Positions 34,954-44,931 of a stretch of 64,000 nt of DNA are shown piece after piece. Position numbers and translations under genes: made by a program. This stretch comes from Sneathiella glossodoripedis JCM 23214. GTDB taxonomy: Bacteria; Pseudomonadota; Alphaproteobacteria; Sneathiellales; Sneathiellaceae. The stretch is taken from the NCBI RefSeq assembly GCF_000616095.1, contig NZ_BAMS01000001.1, positions 186,001 to 250,000 of the forward strand, written 5' to 3'. Every line of letters begins with the position of its first letter. Within the stretch, counting starts at the first letter, position 1. The notes under the pieces are model-generated. The model saw only the letters and a program-made list of their open reading frames with translations, ran no database searches and was not told the DNA's origin.

Positions 34954-35586
34954 TCAATTGCCTCTAACCATTCTCTCGTTTTGACCGTCTTCTACAATTT
35001 CCTCAACAAATCTAGTAACCCCATCAAAATACTGTCGCCATTTTTTCAGCTCATACTTTTCAAAGAAAAAATCGACCGTTAAGCCTTCATAAAAAAACCC
35101 ACCTCGGCACAAATAAAAGGCTGTGTAGTTTGGCGGTGTGGACCAGCAGGTAATATAAGCATTTCGTCCATATTCCTCAGCGGGAAAGAAAAAAGCGCGC
35201 TCCTTCATACCATACCCATAGGAAACTAAATCAAATTCAGACATATACTTCTTCACACCGTGTTGTTTTAGGCTTTCTAACATTTCTAAATACGTATTTT
35301 CCGTATGAATGTTCTTGACCCAAACCTCTATCACCTGCCACGACCGTCCTTCATCTCGCAAATATTCGGTCCAAACATTTTGGTCCACCTTGTCAATATA
35401 GGTCTTTACAAAAGTCGTCTTCCCTTCATGTTGACTAGCAAAACGAAAGGCATATTTTGGCAAAAAGATAGGTGTTTCTCCTATCACAAAATATTGCTCT
35501 TCCCGCAAAGCATCACGGATTGAGCAATAACTTGGATATGCAAATATAATTACAGCGCAAATCAACAGTTTAAGTAATCCGTTCAT
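34954..35586 (-). CDS. Orphan exported protein, unknown function
   Basis: The 210 residues begin with an N-terminal signal or anchor (MNGLLKLLICAVIIFAYPSY) followed by a soluble domain of mixed alpha/beta composition, rich in aromatic residues, with motifs YFVIGETPIFLPKYAFRFAS and VTRFVEEIVEDGQ (split by a long stretch). Two Cys (ITCWSTPP and YLCRGGF) might form a disulfide. It is visibly A+T-rich compared with neighbours and stands alone between the acyl-CoA dehydrogenase gap and the enoyl-CoA hydratase gene, suggesting recent acquisition. No family recognised. Confidence 0.65.
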   Translation of the reverse strand: MNGLLKLLICAVIIFAYPSYCSIRDALREEQYFVIGETPIFLPKYAFRFASQHEGKTTFVKTYIDKVDQNVWTEYLRDEGRSWQVIEVWVKNIHTENTYLEMLESLKQHGVKKYMSEFDLVSYGYGMKERAFFFPAEEYGRNAYITCWSTPPNYTAFYLCRGGFFYEGLTVDFFFEKYELKKWRQYFDGVTRFVEEIVEDGQNERMVRGN

Positions 35587-35746
35587 TGCCTCACATCACC
35601 ACTCCACAACAGCCATGCCCTTGCTGCATAACCCAAAGTTAAATACACCACACAGATTGCACACCAAATGCCTGAAACGCAAGGGCAAGGCAATTACTGC
35701 TTTCGATACAAAAACCGCCTCAGCCCAATAAATACGGCTCAAGCCA

Positions 35747-36526
35747 TCAGTTTTTACGTGCCATAAAAGCGGCGACAGCGGCTTTGTGTTCCTCTGTCTC
35801 GTATGAAGCGGCAAGTGCGTGATGCTCGCGCAATGTCACAGCATCCAGATCGTCGCAGGTGCCATTTTGCGTGATCAACCCTTTTATCTTTTTCAAAGCA
35901 GGGGCCGAGTTAGTGGCAATCTGAGCCGCGCACGCTACTGCTTCGTCTAAAAGCTCATCATGGGGGACGATACGGTTGAACAGTCCCGTCCCTTCCAGCT
36001 CGCGCGCATCATATAATTTACCGCTTAGGAACATTTCGCTGGCCAGTGCAAATCCAACCCGCTGAACCAGAAAATGGGTACTGGCAAGTTCAGGAACCAC
36101 GCCCAAACGCACGAAAAACATGCCTATACGCGCCCTGTCAGATGCCAGAATGATATCTGCTGGTAGCACCATGCTAATTCCAATCCCTACGGCAACCCCG
36201 TTGAGCGCCACTACAATGGGCTTGGAACCTCTCAGCAAACGCACCCAGGGCGAGCTGCCCGGCTCTACTTCCCCGTTCAGGCGTGCCTTCTCACCCGCCT
36301 GCAGGGGGTCATGGAAACTTTCTTCGATATCGGCTCCGGCACAAAAACCCGAACCCGCGCCGGTGAGGACAATTGCGCCGACTTCCGGATTTTCATTCGC
36401 CCGCTCAATTGCGCTCTGCAATTCCCTGTTCAAAGTGCGGGTCCAGGCATTCAGTTTGTTTGGGCGATTAAGTGTGATGATTTCAACGGCATCGCGCCGT
36501 TCGGTCAGCATTTCTGTATATGTCAT
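35747..36526 (-). CDS. Enoyl-CoA hydratase/isomerase family protein
   Basis: The 259-residue crotonase-fold protein shows the oxyanion-hole segments (VLTGAGSGFCAGADIEE and KPIVVALNGVAVGIGISMVLPADIILAS, read from VALNGVAVGIG) and the C-terminal helix typical of the family. The catalytic Glu pair of classic hydratases is not clear: the second site reads FVRLGVVPELAST with one Glu. It may hydrate or isomerise an enoyl-CoA. It lies 132 bp downstream of dppF in the same direction. Confidence 0.9.
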   Translation of the reverse strand: MTYTEMLTERRDAVEIITLNRPNKLNAWTRTLNRELQSAIERANENPEVGAIVLTGAGSGFCAGADIEESFHDPLQAGEKARLNGEVEPGSSPWVRLLRGSKPIVVALNGVAVGIGISMVLPADIILASDRARIGMFFVRLGVVPELASTHFLVQRVGFALASEMFLSGKLYDARELEGTGLFNRIVPHDELLDEAVACAAQIATNSAPALKKIKGLITQNGTCDDLDAVTLREHHALAASYETEEHKAAVAAFMARKN

Positions 36527-36658
36527 ATTTCTCTCTTTATTGTTTTTATTATGAGAGCCTAATTTGACCCCATATTCCCATACGGGTAAAGGGAAATCCC
36601 CAAGAAGCCAGCTAATCGAGAAAACTGCTAGAATGAGTGCTGAGCATCAAAGTGGAAA

Positions 36659-37638
36659 TCAGACACTCTGAGGTTCAGCAAAGTGGCAGGATACCAAGTG
36701 ACCATCACCGAAGTCTCGCAACTTTGGAGCCTCAACCATACAGCGATCGGTTGCTTTGGGGCAACGGCCGGAAAACCGGCAACCTTTGGGCAGATTAATA
36801 GGGCTTGGCGGGTCACCAGCAAGCGGCACCCTTTTTGGTGTTCCGGGCACAGAATGAACCCTCGGAACCGATGCCAACAAAGCTTGTGTATAAGGATGCG
36901 CCGGTGCCTTGAAGAGTGTCTTGCGATTAGCTTTTTCTACAATCTGACCCAAATACATAACGGCAACCTCATCGCATAGATGCTGAACAACCCCCAAGTC
37001 ATGACTGATAAACAGATAAGTGAGACCCAAGTTTTCCTGTAGTCTTCTCATCAGGTTCAAAATCTGGGCCTGAACGGCCACATCAAGTGCGGAAACCGGC
37101 TCATCACAAACGATCAGATCTGGCTCTGTCGCGAGGGCACGGGCCAGCCCCACCCGTTGCCGTTGTCCTCCGGAAAACTGGTGTGGAAACAGGCTGGTGA
37201 GTTCCGGCCTTAGTCCACTTGTGTAAAAAGCTGACGAACTTTTTCGTCCCTCTCTTCGGGTTTACCTATTTCCATCAGTTCGAGCGGCTCGCGTACAATT
37301 TCTCCAACCCGTTTGCGCGGATCGAGAGAAGAGTAAGGGTCCTGAAAAATCATCTGAAAATGGCGACGTGCTTTTCGTAACTCCTCCTTTTCAAGCTCAC
37401 AGATTTTCTGATCAGCCAACTCAATACTGCCATCAGTTATTGGCACTAACCGTAGAACTGCGAGAGCTGTCGTAGTTTTGCCAGAGCCGCTTTCACCGAC
37501 GATTCCCAAGGTCTTGCCTTTGGGTATGGAAAAATTCACCCCGTCAACCGCGTGAACCACTATTGGGTCGCGAAACATCTTCTTTTTAGCGAAATGAACT
37601 TTCAGGTCCTGAACCTTTAGGAGCGTCTGATCTGTCAT
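36659..37638 (-). pseudogene. dppF: Dipeptide/oligopeptide ABC transporter ATPase (DppF/OppF type), frameshifted
   Basis: Frames 37210-37638 and 36659-37153 form a 326-residue DppF. The first has Walker A (GESGSGKTTTAL) and Q-loop MIFQDPYSSLDPRKRV and stops after LFTQVD. In another frame the DNA between reads [20 protein letters not shown] and joins [24 protein letters not shown]. Adding one G to the GG at about 37215 restores GL after QV. The second part carries Walker B, the H-loop [10 protein letters not shown] and the C-terminal oligopeptide-transporter Cys motif ([15 protein letters not shown]). ATG 37638 overlaps the dppD stop by 4 bp. Confidence 0.88.
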
Positions 37639-38627
37639 GCGAGTTCTTTTTCCTTGAGCAAATGACAGGCCACCGAATGTTGTTGGCTGACACGGCCAAT
37701 CACCGGATTGGTGGTCAAACATCTGTCCATCACATGTTTGCAGCGTGGGGCAAAAGCGCAGCCAGTGCCAAGCTCGGTTAGCGGTGGTACAACACCTTCG
37801 ATTTCCTCAAGATAGGGGCGCTCATCTCCCGGATTATCCTCCAGATGCGGAACACAGGAAATCAGACCACGGGTATATGGATGTCGCGGATCATCCAAAA
37901 TTTGCCGGGTAGACCCTGTTTCTATCACATGGCCGGCATACATAACCGAGACACGATCCGCAAGTTCGGCAACGGCCCCCATATCATGCGTAATCAATAT
38001 GATTGCTGTACCGGTTTCTTCCTGCAGGTTTTTCAACAAATCGAAAATCTGAGCCTGCACTGTTACATCCAGCGCCGTCGTTGGTTCATCTGCGATCAAC
38101 ACTTTGGGCTTGCACGCAAGGGCAAGGCCAATCATTACCCGTTGACGCATCCCGCCAGACAATTCGTGCGGATATGAGCGGGCGCGGACAGCAGGTTCAG
38201 GTATCCCCACCAGCTCCAACATTTCAACAGCTCGTTTCCAGGCTTCCTTTTTACTGACATTCTGATGGAGCAGAACACTTTCAGAGATCTGATCCCCTAT
38301 TCGAAACACAGGATTAAGTGACGTCATCGGCTCCTGAAAGATCATAGAAATCCGGTTACCCCGTATTGCCCGAAGCTTGGCTGCGGGCATAGACGTGAGT
38401 TCTTGTCCATCAAGCGAAATGGACCCGGAAGTAATGCGGCCCGGTGGGTTTGGTATCAGCCCCATAATGGACAGGGCTGTCATGCTTTTACCGCACCCAC
38501 TTTCACCCACTATCCCTAATATCTCTCCTTCTCTCAGATCGAGGCTGACTTGATTGAGTACACGGGCATTACCTGCGCGGGTCTTGAAATCAACAACCAG
38601 ATCTTTTACGTCGAGCACAACAGACAT
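37635..38627 (-). CDS. dppD: Dipeptide/oligopeptide ABC transporter ATPase (DppD type)
   Basis: The 330-residue protein has Walker A GESGCGKSMTAL, Q-loop MIFQEPMTSLNPVF, signature [15 protein letters not shown], Walker B VLIADEPTTALDV, the H-loop ITHDMGAVAE and the C-terminal GCAFAPRCKHVMDRC segment of peptide-importer ATPases. It couples ATP hydrolysis to import through DppBC. The start overlaps the dppC stop by one base (TGATG), and the stop overlaps dppF. Confidence 0.93.
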   Translation of the reverse strand: MSVVLDVKDLVVDFKTRAGNARVLNQVSLDLREGEILGIVGESGCGKSMTALSIMGLIPNPPGRITSGSISLDGQELTSMPAAKLRAIRGNRISMIFQEPMTSLNPVFRIGDQISESVLLHQNVSKKEAWKRAVEMLELVGIPEPAVRARSYPHELSGGMRQRVMIGLALACKPKVLIADEPTTALDVTVQAQIFDLLKNLQEETGTAIILITHDMGAVAELADRVSVMYAGHVIETGSTRQILDDPRHPYTRGLISCVPHLEDNPGDERPYLEEIEGVVPPLTELGTGCAFAPRCKHVMDRCLTTNPVIGRVSQQHSVACHLLKEKELA

Positions 38628-39514
38628 CAGCGTTCCCTCAGCTTGGGATTAAAGGCATCATTCAGACCATCCCCAATGAGACTGAAACCCAGAACAGTCA
38701 GAAAAATCATCAGTCCGGGAAAACTGATCGTCCACCACCCATCAAGAATATATTCTCGGCCTGCACCGATCATCATTCCCCAACTGAACACATTGGGATC
38801 CCCAAGACCCAGAAAACTCAGACCTGCTTCAAATAGAATGGCTATACCCACAGTCAAAGTGGCGGAAACGATAAGGGGGGCTAACGCATTCGGTAAAATG
38901 ACCCGCCAGATGATCCTATTGTTGCGCGCACCGATTGAGCGGGCTGCGTTCACATATTCCAGATTTCGAATGCGCAAGAACTCCGCGCGCGTCAGTCGCG
39001 CCGTTGCCGGCCAGCTCACGATACCAATTGCAATCGAAACAACATAAATGGACGGTGTAAACAGGGTGACCAACACCATCGCAAACAACAACGCTGGCAG
39101 CACCTGAAAAAATTCCGTAAGCCGCATCAGGGCTTCGTCTACCATTCCTCCGTAGTACCCCGCAATAGATCCAACCAAGATACCAATGGTCATGGTCAAA
39201 ACTCCGGCGACCAACCCCACAAACAAAGTGGACGCGCCGCCATGGATCAAACCCGCCAGAATATCACGACCTAAATAATCTGTGCCCAAAGGGACATTGG
39301 CAACTTCACCGGGTGGCGTCAGCGGCGCCCAGATCACCTCAAAGGGGTCAACCATATAGATAAAAGGACCGGCGAGGCAGAACACGCAGACAAGAAACAA
39401 AAGCACAAGCCCTAGCATTCCCGCCCAACTTTGACGAAAAGCACGAGCTACTTCCTTGAGCGGACTTTGACTGGAAATATGCAGATTTTGATCACTGGTG
39501 ACTGTCACAATCAA
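38627..39514 (-). CDS. dppC: Peptide ABC transporter permease (DppC type)
   Basis: The 295 residues have six membrane helices, an N-terminal OppC_N segment (FRQSWAGMLGLVLLFLV), PLGTDYLGRDILAGLIHGG and the permease EAA loop (ARSIGARNNRIIWRVILPNALAPLIV, read from GARNNRIIWRVILPNA). It pairs with DppB to form the channel. It overlaps dppB by 4 bp. Confidence 0.93.
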   Translation of the reverse strand: MIVTVTSDQNLHISSQSPLKEVARAFRQSWAGMLGLVLLFLVCVFCLAGPFIYMVDPFEVIWAPLTPPGEVANVPLGTDYLGRDILAGLIHGGASTLFVGLVAGVLTMTIGILVGSIAGYYGGMVDEALMRLTEFFQVLPALLFAMVLVTLFTPSIYVVSIAIGIVSWPATARLTRAEFLRIRNLEYVNAARSIGARNNRIIWRVILPNALAPLIVSATLTVGIAILFEAGLSFLGLGDPNVFSWGMMIGAGREYILDGWWTISFPGLMIFLTVLGFSLIGDGLNDAFNPKLRER

Positions 39515-40512
39515 CCCTCCATCCGGATTCTGGGATCTACCAGTCGGTAGACAAGATCAGTGAGCAGATTTGCGACAATCACCAACAGGGAGGAGAAAAA
39601 GAGTATTCCAAGTACCGTTGGGTAGTCCCTCGCCAGAATACTATCGAAGGCAAGAGTACCAAGACCTGGCCAGCTAAAGACCGTTTCAACAAGCACCGCA
39701 CCCGAGACAACACTACCAAACTGCAAGCCCGCAATGGTTACAACGGGCAGAATCGCATTGCGAAGCGCATGACGCCCATAAACACTAATCTCAGAAGCGC
39801 CTTTTGCACGCGCGGTCCGAATATAATCAGACCCCAATATCTCCAGCATGCTGGCACGGGACAAACGAGCATATTGCGCGAGATAGACGATACCCAGTGT
39901 GAGGGCAGGCAAAACCAGATGATGCAGGATATCAAGGGCCCGCGTCCACAGATCGTCACCTTTCGTAATATCATACATTCCGGAAATCGGAAAAATTGGA
40001 ATAGACCATGCAAACAGGATCACCAACATCATACCGGTCCAGAAAATCGGGGCAGAATAGCCAATGACGGAAACAAGCGTCACCAGACCACTCACAATCC
40101 CCTTGGGTTTGTGAGAGGCGATAACCCCCAACAATGTCCCTACAAATATGGCAAACAAGAGGGCTGTCATCACCAACAAAATAGTCGCACCGATACGACC
40201 GCTAACCAATTCAAGAACCGGCGCATTGTAAAAAAATGATTGGCCAAGATCTCCCTGCAATGCCTTCCCCAAATAGGTACCAAGCTGGACAATTACAGGT
40301 TGATCAAGGCCGTAGGCGGTGCGGATTTGCGCCAGCATTTCCTCTGTTGCACCGCCCATTTCTCCTGCGATCACTTCCGCCGGATCACCCGGTGCTATGT
40401 GAATAAGAAGAAAATTCAGAACCAATACAGCCAGGATCAGCAGAAACGCGTGGACCAGACGACGAAAGATTACCAATAATATACTCAAGACACCCCCCCG
40501 TCGCCGATCCAA
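39511..40512 (-). CDS. dppB: Peptide ABC transporter permease (DppB type)
   Basis: The 333-residue protein has six helices and DppB features: HIAPGDPAEVIAGEMGGAT, YGLDQPVIVQLGTYLGKALQGDLGQSF (read from GDLGQSF) and an EAA-type loop (ARAKGASEISVYGRHALRNAILP, read from GASEISVYGRHALRNA). The first residues MDRRRGGVLS may be a spurious leader; a later start is possible. It is 6 bp from dppA. Confidence 0.92.
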   Translation of the reverse strand: MDRRRGGVLSILLVIFRRLVHAFLLILAVLVLNFLLIHIAPGDPAEVIAGEMGGATEEMLAQIRTAYGLDQPVIVQLGTYLGKALQGDLGQSFFYNAPVLELVSGRIGATILLVMTALLFAIFVGTLLGVIASHKPKGIVSGLVTLVSVIGYSAPIFWTGMMLVILFAWSIPIFPISGMYDITKGDDLWTRALDILHHLVLPALTLGIVYLAQYARLSRASMLEILGSDYIRTARAKGASEISVYGRHALRNAILPVVTIAGLQFGSVVSGAVLVETVFSWPGLGTLAFDSILARDYPTVLGILFFSSLLVIVANLLTDLVYRLVDPRIRMEG

Positions 40513-40518
40513 CCTTAC

Positions 40519-42099
40519 TTACTTGAAATAGACTTCATCCAAAGGAGACATTGCGCCCCATACGGTCAAAGGCGGATTACCAAGCTTTTTGCTGTAAGCT
40601 GTGTGATAGGGAAGCGTATTGATAAACGCCAGTGGAGCCTCGCTCACGATAATTTCCTGAGCTTCCTGATAGAGGGCGATCCTTTTATCGGTATCCTGCT
40701 CTTCTGCAGCCAGCTTCAACAGGCCGTCCACTTTTCCGTTACAATAGCTTTGTGTATTAGACCAGATCACGCCTTTGCGAATATTTTCACAAGAGTAAGT
40801 CCGGTGAACCCCGATGACCGGATCACCCCAGTTAAACACGATATCAAGGGACATATCAAAATCATGTCCACCAACGCGCTTTGCCCATGTTGGAAAATCC
40901 GGTGACGCCCGAAGCTCCACGTCCACACCAATCTTTTTAAGCTGCGGCTTCAGATATTCAGCCACACTCTTCTGCATTTCAGCAGCACCGGGGATATAAT
41001 CCAGTTTCAGCTTGAAACGCATGCCATCTTCGCCGGGTTTATAACCCGCCTCATCAAGCAGTTTATTCGCCTTTTCAATATCTAGTTCAAATTTTTCCAC
41101 ATCGGCTGCGTAAAACGGACTTCCCGGTGCTACAGGCCCCGTTGCCGCTGTTGACTGCCCCCCGTGCAAAGCGTTAGTGATAAAATTTCTATCAAAACCA
41201 TAGGCAATCGCCTGACGGACTTTCTCATTTTTCAGAATTTCATTGTTGGTATTAAAAGCCAGCCAATTCATTGGACCGACTGCCTCATAACCCTTTGAAG
41301 TCACGACAAGGTCATCATTCTTTTTAAGACGCCGGATATCCTTGGTGCTGGAGAGGAAAGGAAACATCGTCACTTCCCCCTTGTCCGTCGCAAGAGCCAG
41401 ACTTGTCGTATCTTTATAATTTTTGATAATGATCTTATCCAGATAGGGCCGTCCTTCCAGAAAATAATCACTATTCTTTTCCAGAATTATATATTCGCCG
41501 GGCTTAAATTCCTTGAATTTGAAAGGACCGGATCCAACAGGGGCATTATTCATCGGATGACTTTTCAAATCCTGCCCATCCCCATAAACATGCTTTGGAA
41601 TTATCGGCAGAAGCGCACTGCTCATGGCCAGCAAAGCCGCTGGATGGGATTTAGAAAATGTAATAATGGCTATGTGAGGATCGGAGGTGTCCACATTCTC
41701 AACCGGTTCAAACATTGACTTGAACGGATGATTTGTTTTCACCGTTTCAATGGAAAATTTCACATCTTCTGACGTTATGGGTTCACCATCATGAAAGCGC
41801 GCGTTTTTGCGTAAATTTAGAGTGATACTTCTCCCGTCCTGAGAAACATTCCAACTTTCCGCTAAATAGGGTTGAGGTTGCCAGTTCTCATCAATTCGAA
41901 GCGGGGTTGCAAATATCTGTGTTCCCGGTACAGCGGTTGCGATACCAGATTGAACCGCAGGGTTTAAATGCCGCGCCTTTTGTGTCGTTCCCATCACCAA
42001 TGTACCACCGGGCTTTCCCTGCTCCGCCTTTAATGGTGTTATGCCGAACGTACCCGCCAGAAGCGTGGCGGCAAGCGCCATGACTCCGATTTTTCTCAT
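40519..42099 (-). CDS. dppA: ABC transporter peptide/nickel-type substrate-binding protein (DppA type)
   Basis: The 526-residue periplasmic SBP_bac_5 protein has a signal peptide (MRKIGVMALAATLLAGTFGI, then TPLKA) and family motifs LAESWNVSQDGRSITLNLRK, FHDGEPITSEDVKFSIE, NAPVGSGPFKFKEF and NEKVRQAIAYGFDR. These proteins bind peptides, or sometimes opines, nickel or other metabolites. It is the first structural gene of the transporter, so its ligand sets what is imported. The LysR gene upstream and divergent amidohydrolase suggest an amide- or peptide-like nutrient. Confidence 0.92.
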   Translation of the reverse strand: MRKIGVMALAATLLAGTFGITPLKAEQGKPGGTLVMGTTQKARHLNPAVQSGIATAVPGTQIFATPLRIDENWQPQPYLAESWNVSQDGRSITLNLRKNARFHDGEPITSEDVKFSIETVKTNHPFKSMFEPVENVDTSDPHIAIITFSKSHPAALLAMSSALLPIIPKHVYGDGQDLKSHPMNNAPVGSGPFKFKEFKPGEYIILEKNSDYFLEGRPYLDKIIIKNYKDTTSLALATDKGEVTMFPFLSSTKDIRRLKKNDDLVVTSKGYEAVGPMNWLAFNTNNEILKNEKVRQAIAYGFDRNFITNALHGGQSTAATGPVAPGSPFYAADVEKFELDIEKANKLLDEAGYKPGEDGMRFKLKLDYIPGAAEMQKSVAEYLKPQLKKIGVDVELRASPDFPTWAKRVGGHDFDMSLDIVFNWGDPVIGVHRTYSCENIRKGVIWSNTQSYCNGKVDGLLKLAAEEQDTDKRIALYQEAQEIIVSEAPLAFINTLPYHTAYSKKLGNPPLTVWGAMSPLDEVYFK

Positions 42100-42238
42100 C
42101 CCAGCCTCCTGTTAGTTGTAGCGAATTATTTTTGATTTTTATTCCGCTTACATGATCAAAAAAAGGCTACCCAACTCCCTTTCTTTAGTAAAATATATTT
42201 TTACTTTGTATATCATCTAAATATTTGAGGATATACCC

Positions 42239-43174
42239 TCAGGTCAGATCCATCGCCAATACCGCATCGTTAAACGCCCCTTCAGATCGAAGGCGCAAGC
42301 AGGTTTCAATGACCACTTGATCCGCCTTGCTCAGCGCTGCATCTTTTCTTCGCAATATACCGAATTCCACTACACGGTATCCAGAGGTCAGCGGAATTCG
42401 AACCAAATCCCCTACAGTATACTGCTGTTTTCTTAATGGGCGCAGGTTAAAGACCGAATATCCAAGGCCTGCTGCAACCATACTGCGTACCATTTCCGCT
42501 GATTTTGAGGAATAAACGACACGTGGCGTTAAATTATCTTCTGCAAACAGACTGAACATATAATCCCGTGTCTGCTCCAGATCCAACAAGACCATCGGTT
42601 CAGTATGAAGATCCTTCAAGGAAAGTACTGTTTGGCTGGCAAGCGGGTGGTCATGAGGCAATACCACATGAGGTGGAGCTTTGAACAATGGCGTAAATGA
42701 AATGCCTTCATGTGGTTCGCCCAAAAATCCAAGCCCAAGATCGATTTCATTGTGAACCACTTTTGTCAGGTTTGCCTGATTTTCTCCCTCTTCGAAATGC
42801 ATTGAAATGCCGGGATAATTATTGGCAACGGACCGCGTAATGAGGGGCAATAAAATCGGTGCCGCCGGTGTAAAACAGCCCATTTTTATCGACCCGTTAA
42901 CCGTATTTGCCTGCTGCGTAACTGCATCTTCAAACGTTAGGTGAGCCTTTAACAACTGGCGGGCATGCCCCAAAAAGGCGGCGCCAAACTGTGTTGGCGT
43001 AATCCCTTTGGATGGGAGGCGCCTGAAAATAGCCCGGCCCAATTCCTGCTCAATCGAGTCGATGGCAGCAGAGATGGAGGAGGGAGAGATATTCAATTCC
43101 TTTGAAGCATGCGTAATGGAACGGTGACGCGCAGCAACTTCAATATATCTGAGCTGTTTAAGAGTATATCTCAT
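42239..43174 (-). CDS. LysR-family transcriptional regulator
   Basis: The 311-residue protein has the LysR N-terminal domain (YTLKQLRYIEVAARHRSITH, ASKELNISPSSISAAIDSIE, GRAIFRRLPSKGITPTQFG) and an effector-binding domain. It lies upstream of the dpp operon in the same direction and divergent from the amidohydrolase. The dyad at 43186-43212, just before its start, is its likely binding site, giving control of both units. Confidence 0.92.
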   Translation of the reverse strand: MRYTLKQLRYIEVAARHRSITHASKELNISPSSISAAIDSIEQELGRAIFRRLPSKGITPTQFGAAFLGHARQLLKAHLTFEDAVTQQANTVNGSIKMGCFTPAAPILLPLITRSVANNYPGISMHFEEGENQANLTKVVHNEIDLGLGFLGEPHEGISFTPLFKAPPHVVLPHDHPLASQTVLSLKDLHTEPMVLLDLEQTRDYMFSLFAEDNLTPRVVYSSKSAEMVRSMVAAGLGYSVFNLRPLRKQQYTVGDLVRIPLTSGYRVVEFGILRRKDAALSKADQVVIETCLRLRSEGAFNDAVLAMDLT

Positions 43175-43185
43175 TATAACTCCAC

Positions 43186-43212
43186 TTATTCCTCAAAAAG
43201 TCAGAGGAATAA
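43186..43212. promoter_or_regulatory. Palindrome TTATTCCTC-N9-GAGGAATAA between LysR and amidohydrolase genes
   Basis: Perfect 9-bp arms with a 9-bp spacer, 12 bp upstream of the LysR start. Its size and location are as expected for a LysR autoregulatory site controlling the divergent gene. Confidence 0.7.
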
Positions 43213-43299
43213 AACTTAAATAATCTATTTTTCAGAGGTTAGGACGGTCCGTAAACTCTGTCCATAAAAAACAGAACTGAAAAATTCAGGGGAGCGGCC

Positions 43300-44931
43300 G
43301 TGTCTTCAATTACTGTATATAAAGCCAAAAAAGTCATCACTATGGACCCCGCATGTCCTGCTGCTGATCATATCGCCGTCAAAGATGGGAAAATCCTTGC
43401 GGTGGGGACTGAAAAAGAAATTTCGGCTTGGGGAGATCATGATCTGGATGAAACCTTCAAAGACTTGGTCATCATGCCAGGAATGATCGAAGGGCACTGC
43501 CACCTTATGGCAGGTGCAATCTGGCAATTCACCTATGTTGGCTATCAGGATCGAATTGACCCCGATGGAAAATTTTGGCCGGGCGTGAAGTCCATAGACG
43601 ATGTACTTGACAGGTTGAAAAAGGCCGAGGAGAAACTTGGACCTGACGAGCCGCTTGTAGCATGGGGCTTCGATCCCATTTTTCTGATGGCTCGCCGAAT
43701 GGATAAGTCCGACCTTGATCAGGTTTCAACAACTCGGCCTATTGCAGTTATCCACTCCAACTTTCATTTGATGACGGTAAATTCAGCCTCTCTGAAACTC
43801 GCCAATTATGTCGCAGATATGGGAATAGATGGCATAGCGCTTGGTGAAGATGGCACACCGAATGGTGAGCTGCAGGAAATGGCAGCCATGTTCCCGATCA
43901 TGAGGCGACTTAACATCAATCTGAGAGAACTTGGTAGAGCCTCCAAAAGTCTGCTTGCTTTTGGACAGGTCTGCAACAGAGCAGGCGTTACCACCGCAGC
44001 GGATCTGCTGAACGACCTGCCTGATGAAGACGTTGAAGAAATGACAGAAATCACGTCTCGCGAAGATTATCCCCTTCGCCTGCATTCCATGTTAAATGCG
44101 CTGTCGCAAACTGCAACAGAAATCCGGGATCGAGCATTGATCCTTCGACAAAAAAGCACAGATAAGCTAGTCTTGGGGGGTGTGAAAATTGTAACTGATG
44201 GATCCATACAGGGATTTACCGCCCGAATAAGATGGCCGGGTCATTTCAATGGAAATCCAAATGGAATTTGGAATATCGCTCCGGGTCAACTCCACGAGTT
44301 GGTAGATGTCCTGAACCAGGCAGGCGTGCAAATGCACATTCACACTAACGGGGATGAAGCCATTGAGGTTGCACTCGATGCCTTGGAAGCAGCGCGTATA
44401 AAATCAAACCGGCCAGATGTTCAACATGTACTGCAACATTGCCAGATGGCGGATCGAGCCCATTTCAGGAAAATGAAACGTTTAAATGTTCACGCCAATC
44501 TGTTTTCAAATCATATTTATTACTTCGGCGATAAACATTTAGAAATTACGATCGGGCCTGATAGGGCACGCCGAATGGACGCATGTCGTTCTGCGGCGGA
44601 TATGGGTGTTACTTATGCGATTCATTCAGACGCCCCTGTAACGCCAATGGCCCCTTTATTCACTGCTTGGTGTGCGGTCAATCGTCAGACGGAATCCGGT
44701 CGAACGTTAGGTGAGTATGAAAAAATCTCTGTTGGCGAAGCTCTGTACGCAATTACAATGGGCGCCGCTCAAACCCTGCAGGTCGATGATCGGGTTGGAT
44801 CAATTGAAATTGGCAAATGGGCGGATTTTTCAATTCTGGAAGACGACCCAGAGTCGGTGGACCCTATGAAATTGAAAGATATTCCAATTTGGGGAACAGT
44901 AGTCGCAGGCAGAAAGTTCAAAATTCAATGA
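43300..44931 (+). CDS. YtcJ-like metal-dependent amidohydrolase
   Basis: The 543 residues belong to the amidohydrolase_3 (YtcJ-like) group. The metal-site motif GHCHLMAG follows PGMIE, then VKIVTDGSIQGFTA, QMHIHTNGDEAIEVALDA (read as HIHTNGDEA), LQHCQMADRAHF and AIHSDAPVTPMAPL. The N- and C-terminal beta-sandwich parts are present, and the C-terminus ends in GTVVAGRKFK. These enzymes hydrolyse amides and related C-N bonds with one or two metals. The next gene, a G3E GTPase, overlaps by 4 bp and could deliver the metal. GGGGAGCGG precedes the GTG start. Confidence 0.9.
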   Translation: MSSITVYKAKKVITMDPACPAADHIAVKDGKILAVGTEKEISAWGDHDLDETFKDLVIMPGMIEGHCHLMAGAIWQFTYVGYQDRIDPDGKFWPGVKSIDDVLDRLKKAEEKLGPDEPLVAWGFDPIFLMARRMDKSDLDQVSTTRPIAVIHSNFHLMTVNSASLKLANYVADMGIDGIALGEDGTPNGELQEMAAMFPIMRRLNINLRELGRASKSLLAFGQVCNRAGVTTAADLLNDLPDEDVEEMTEITSREDYPLRLHSMLNALSQTATEIRDRALILRQKSTDKLVLGGVKIVTDGSIQGFTARIRWPGHFNGNPNGIWNIAPGQLHELVDVLNQAGVQMHIHTNGDEAIEVALDALEAARIKSNRPDVQHVLQHCQMADRAHFRKMKRLNVHANLFSNHIYYFGDKHLEITIGPDRARRMDACRSAADMGVTYAIHSDAPVTPMAPLFTAWCAVNRQTESGRTLGEYEKISVGEALYAITMGAAQTLQVDDRVGSIEIGKWADFSILEDDPESVDPMKLKDIPIWGTVVAGRKFKIQ

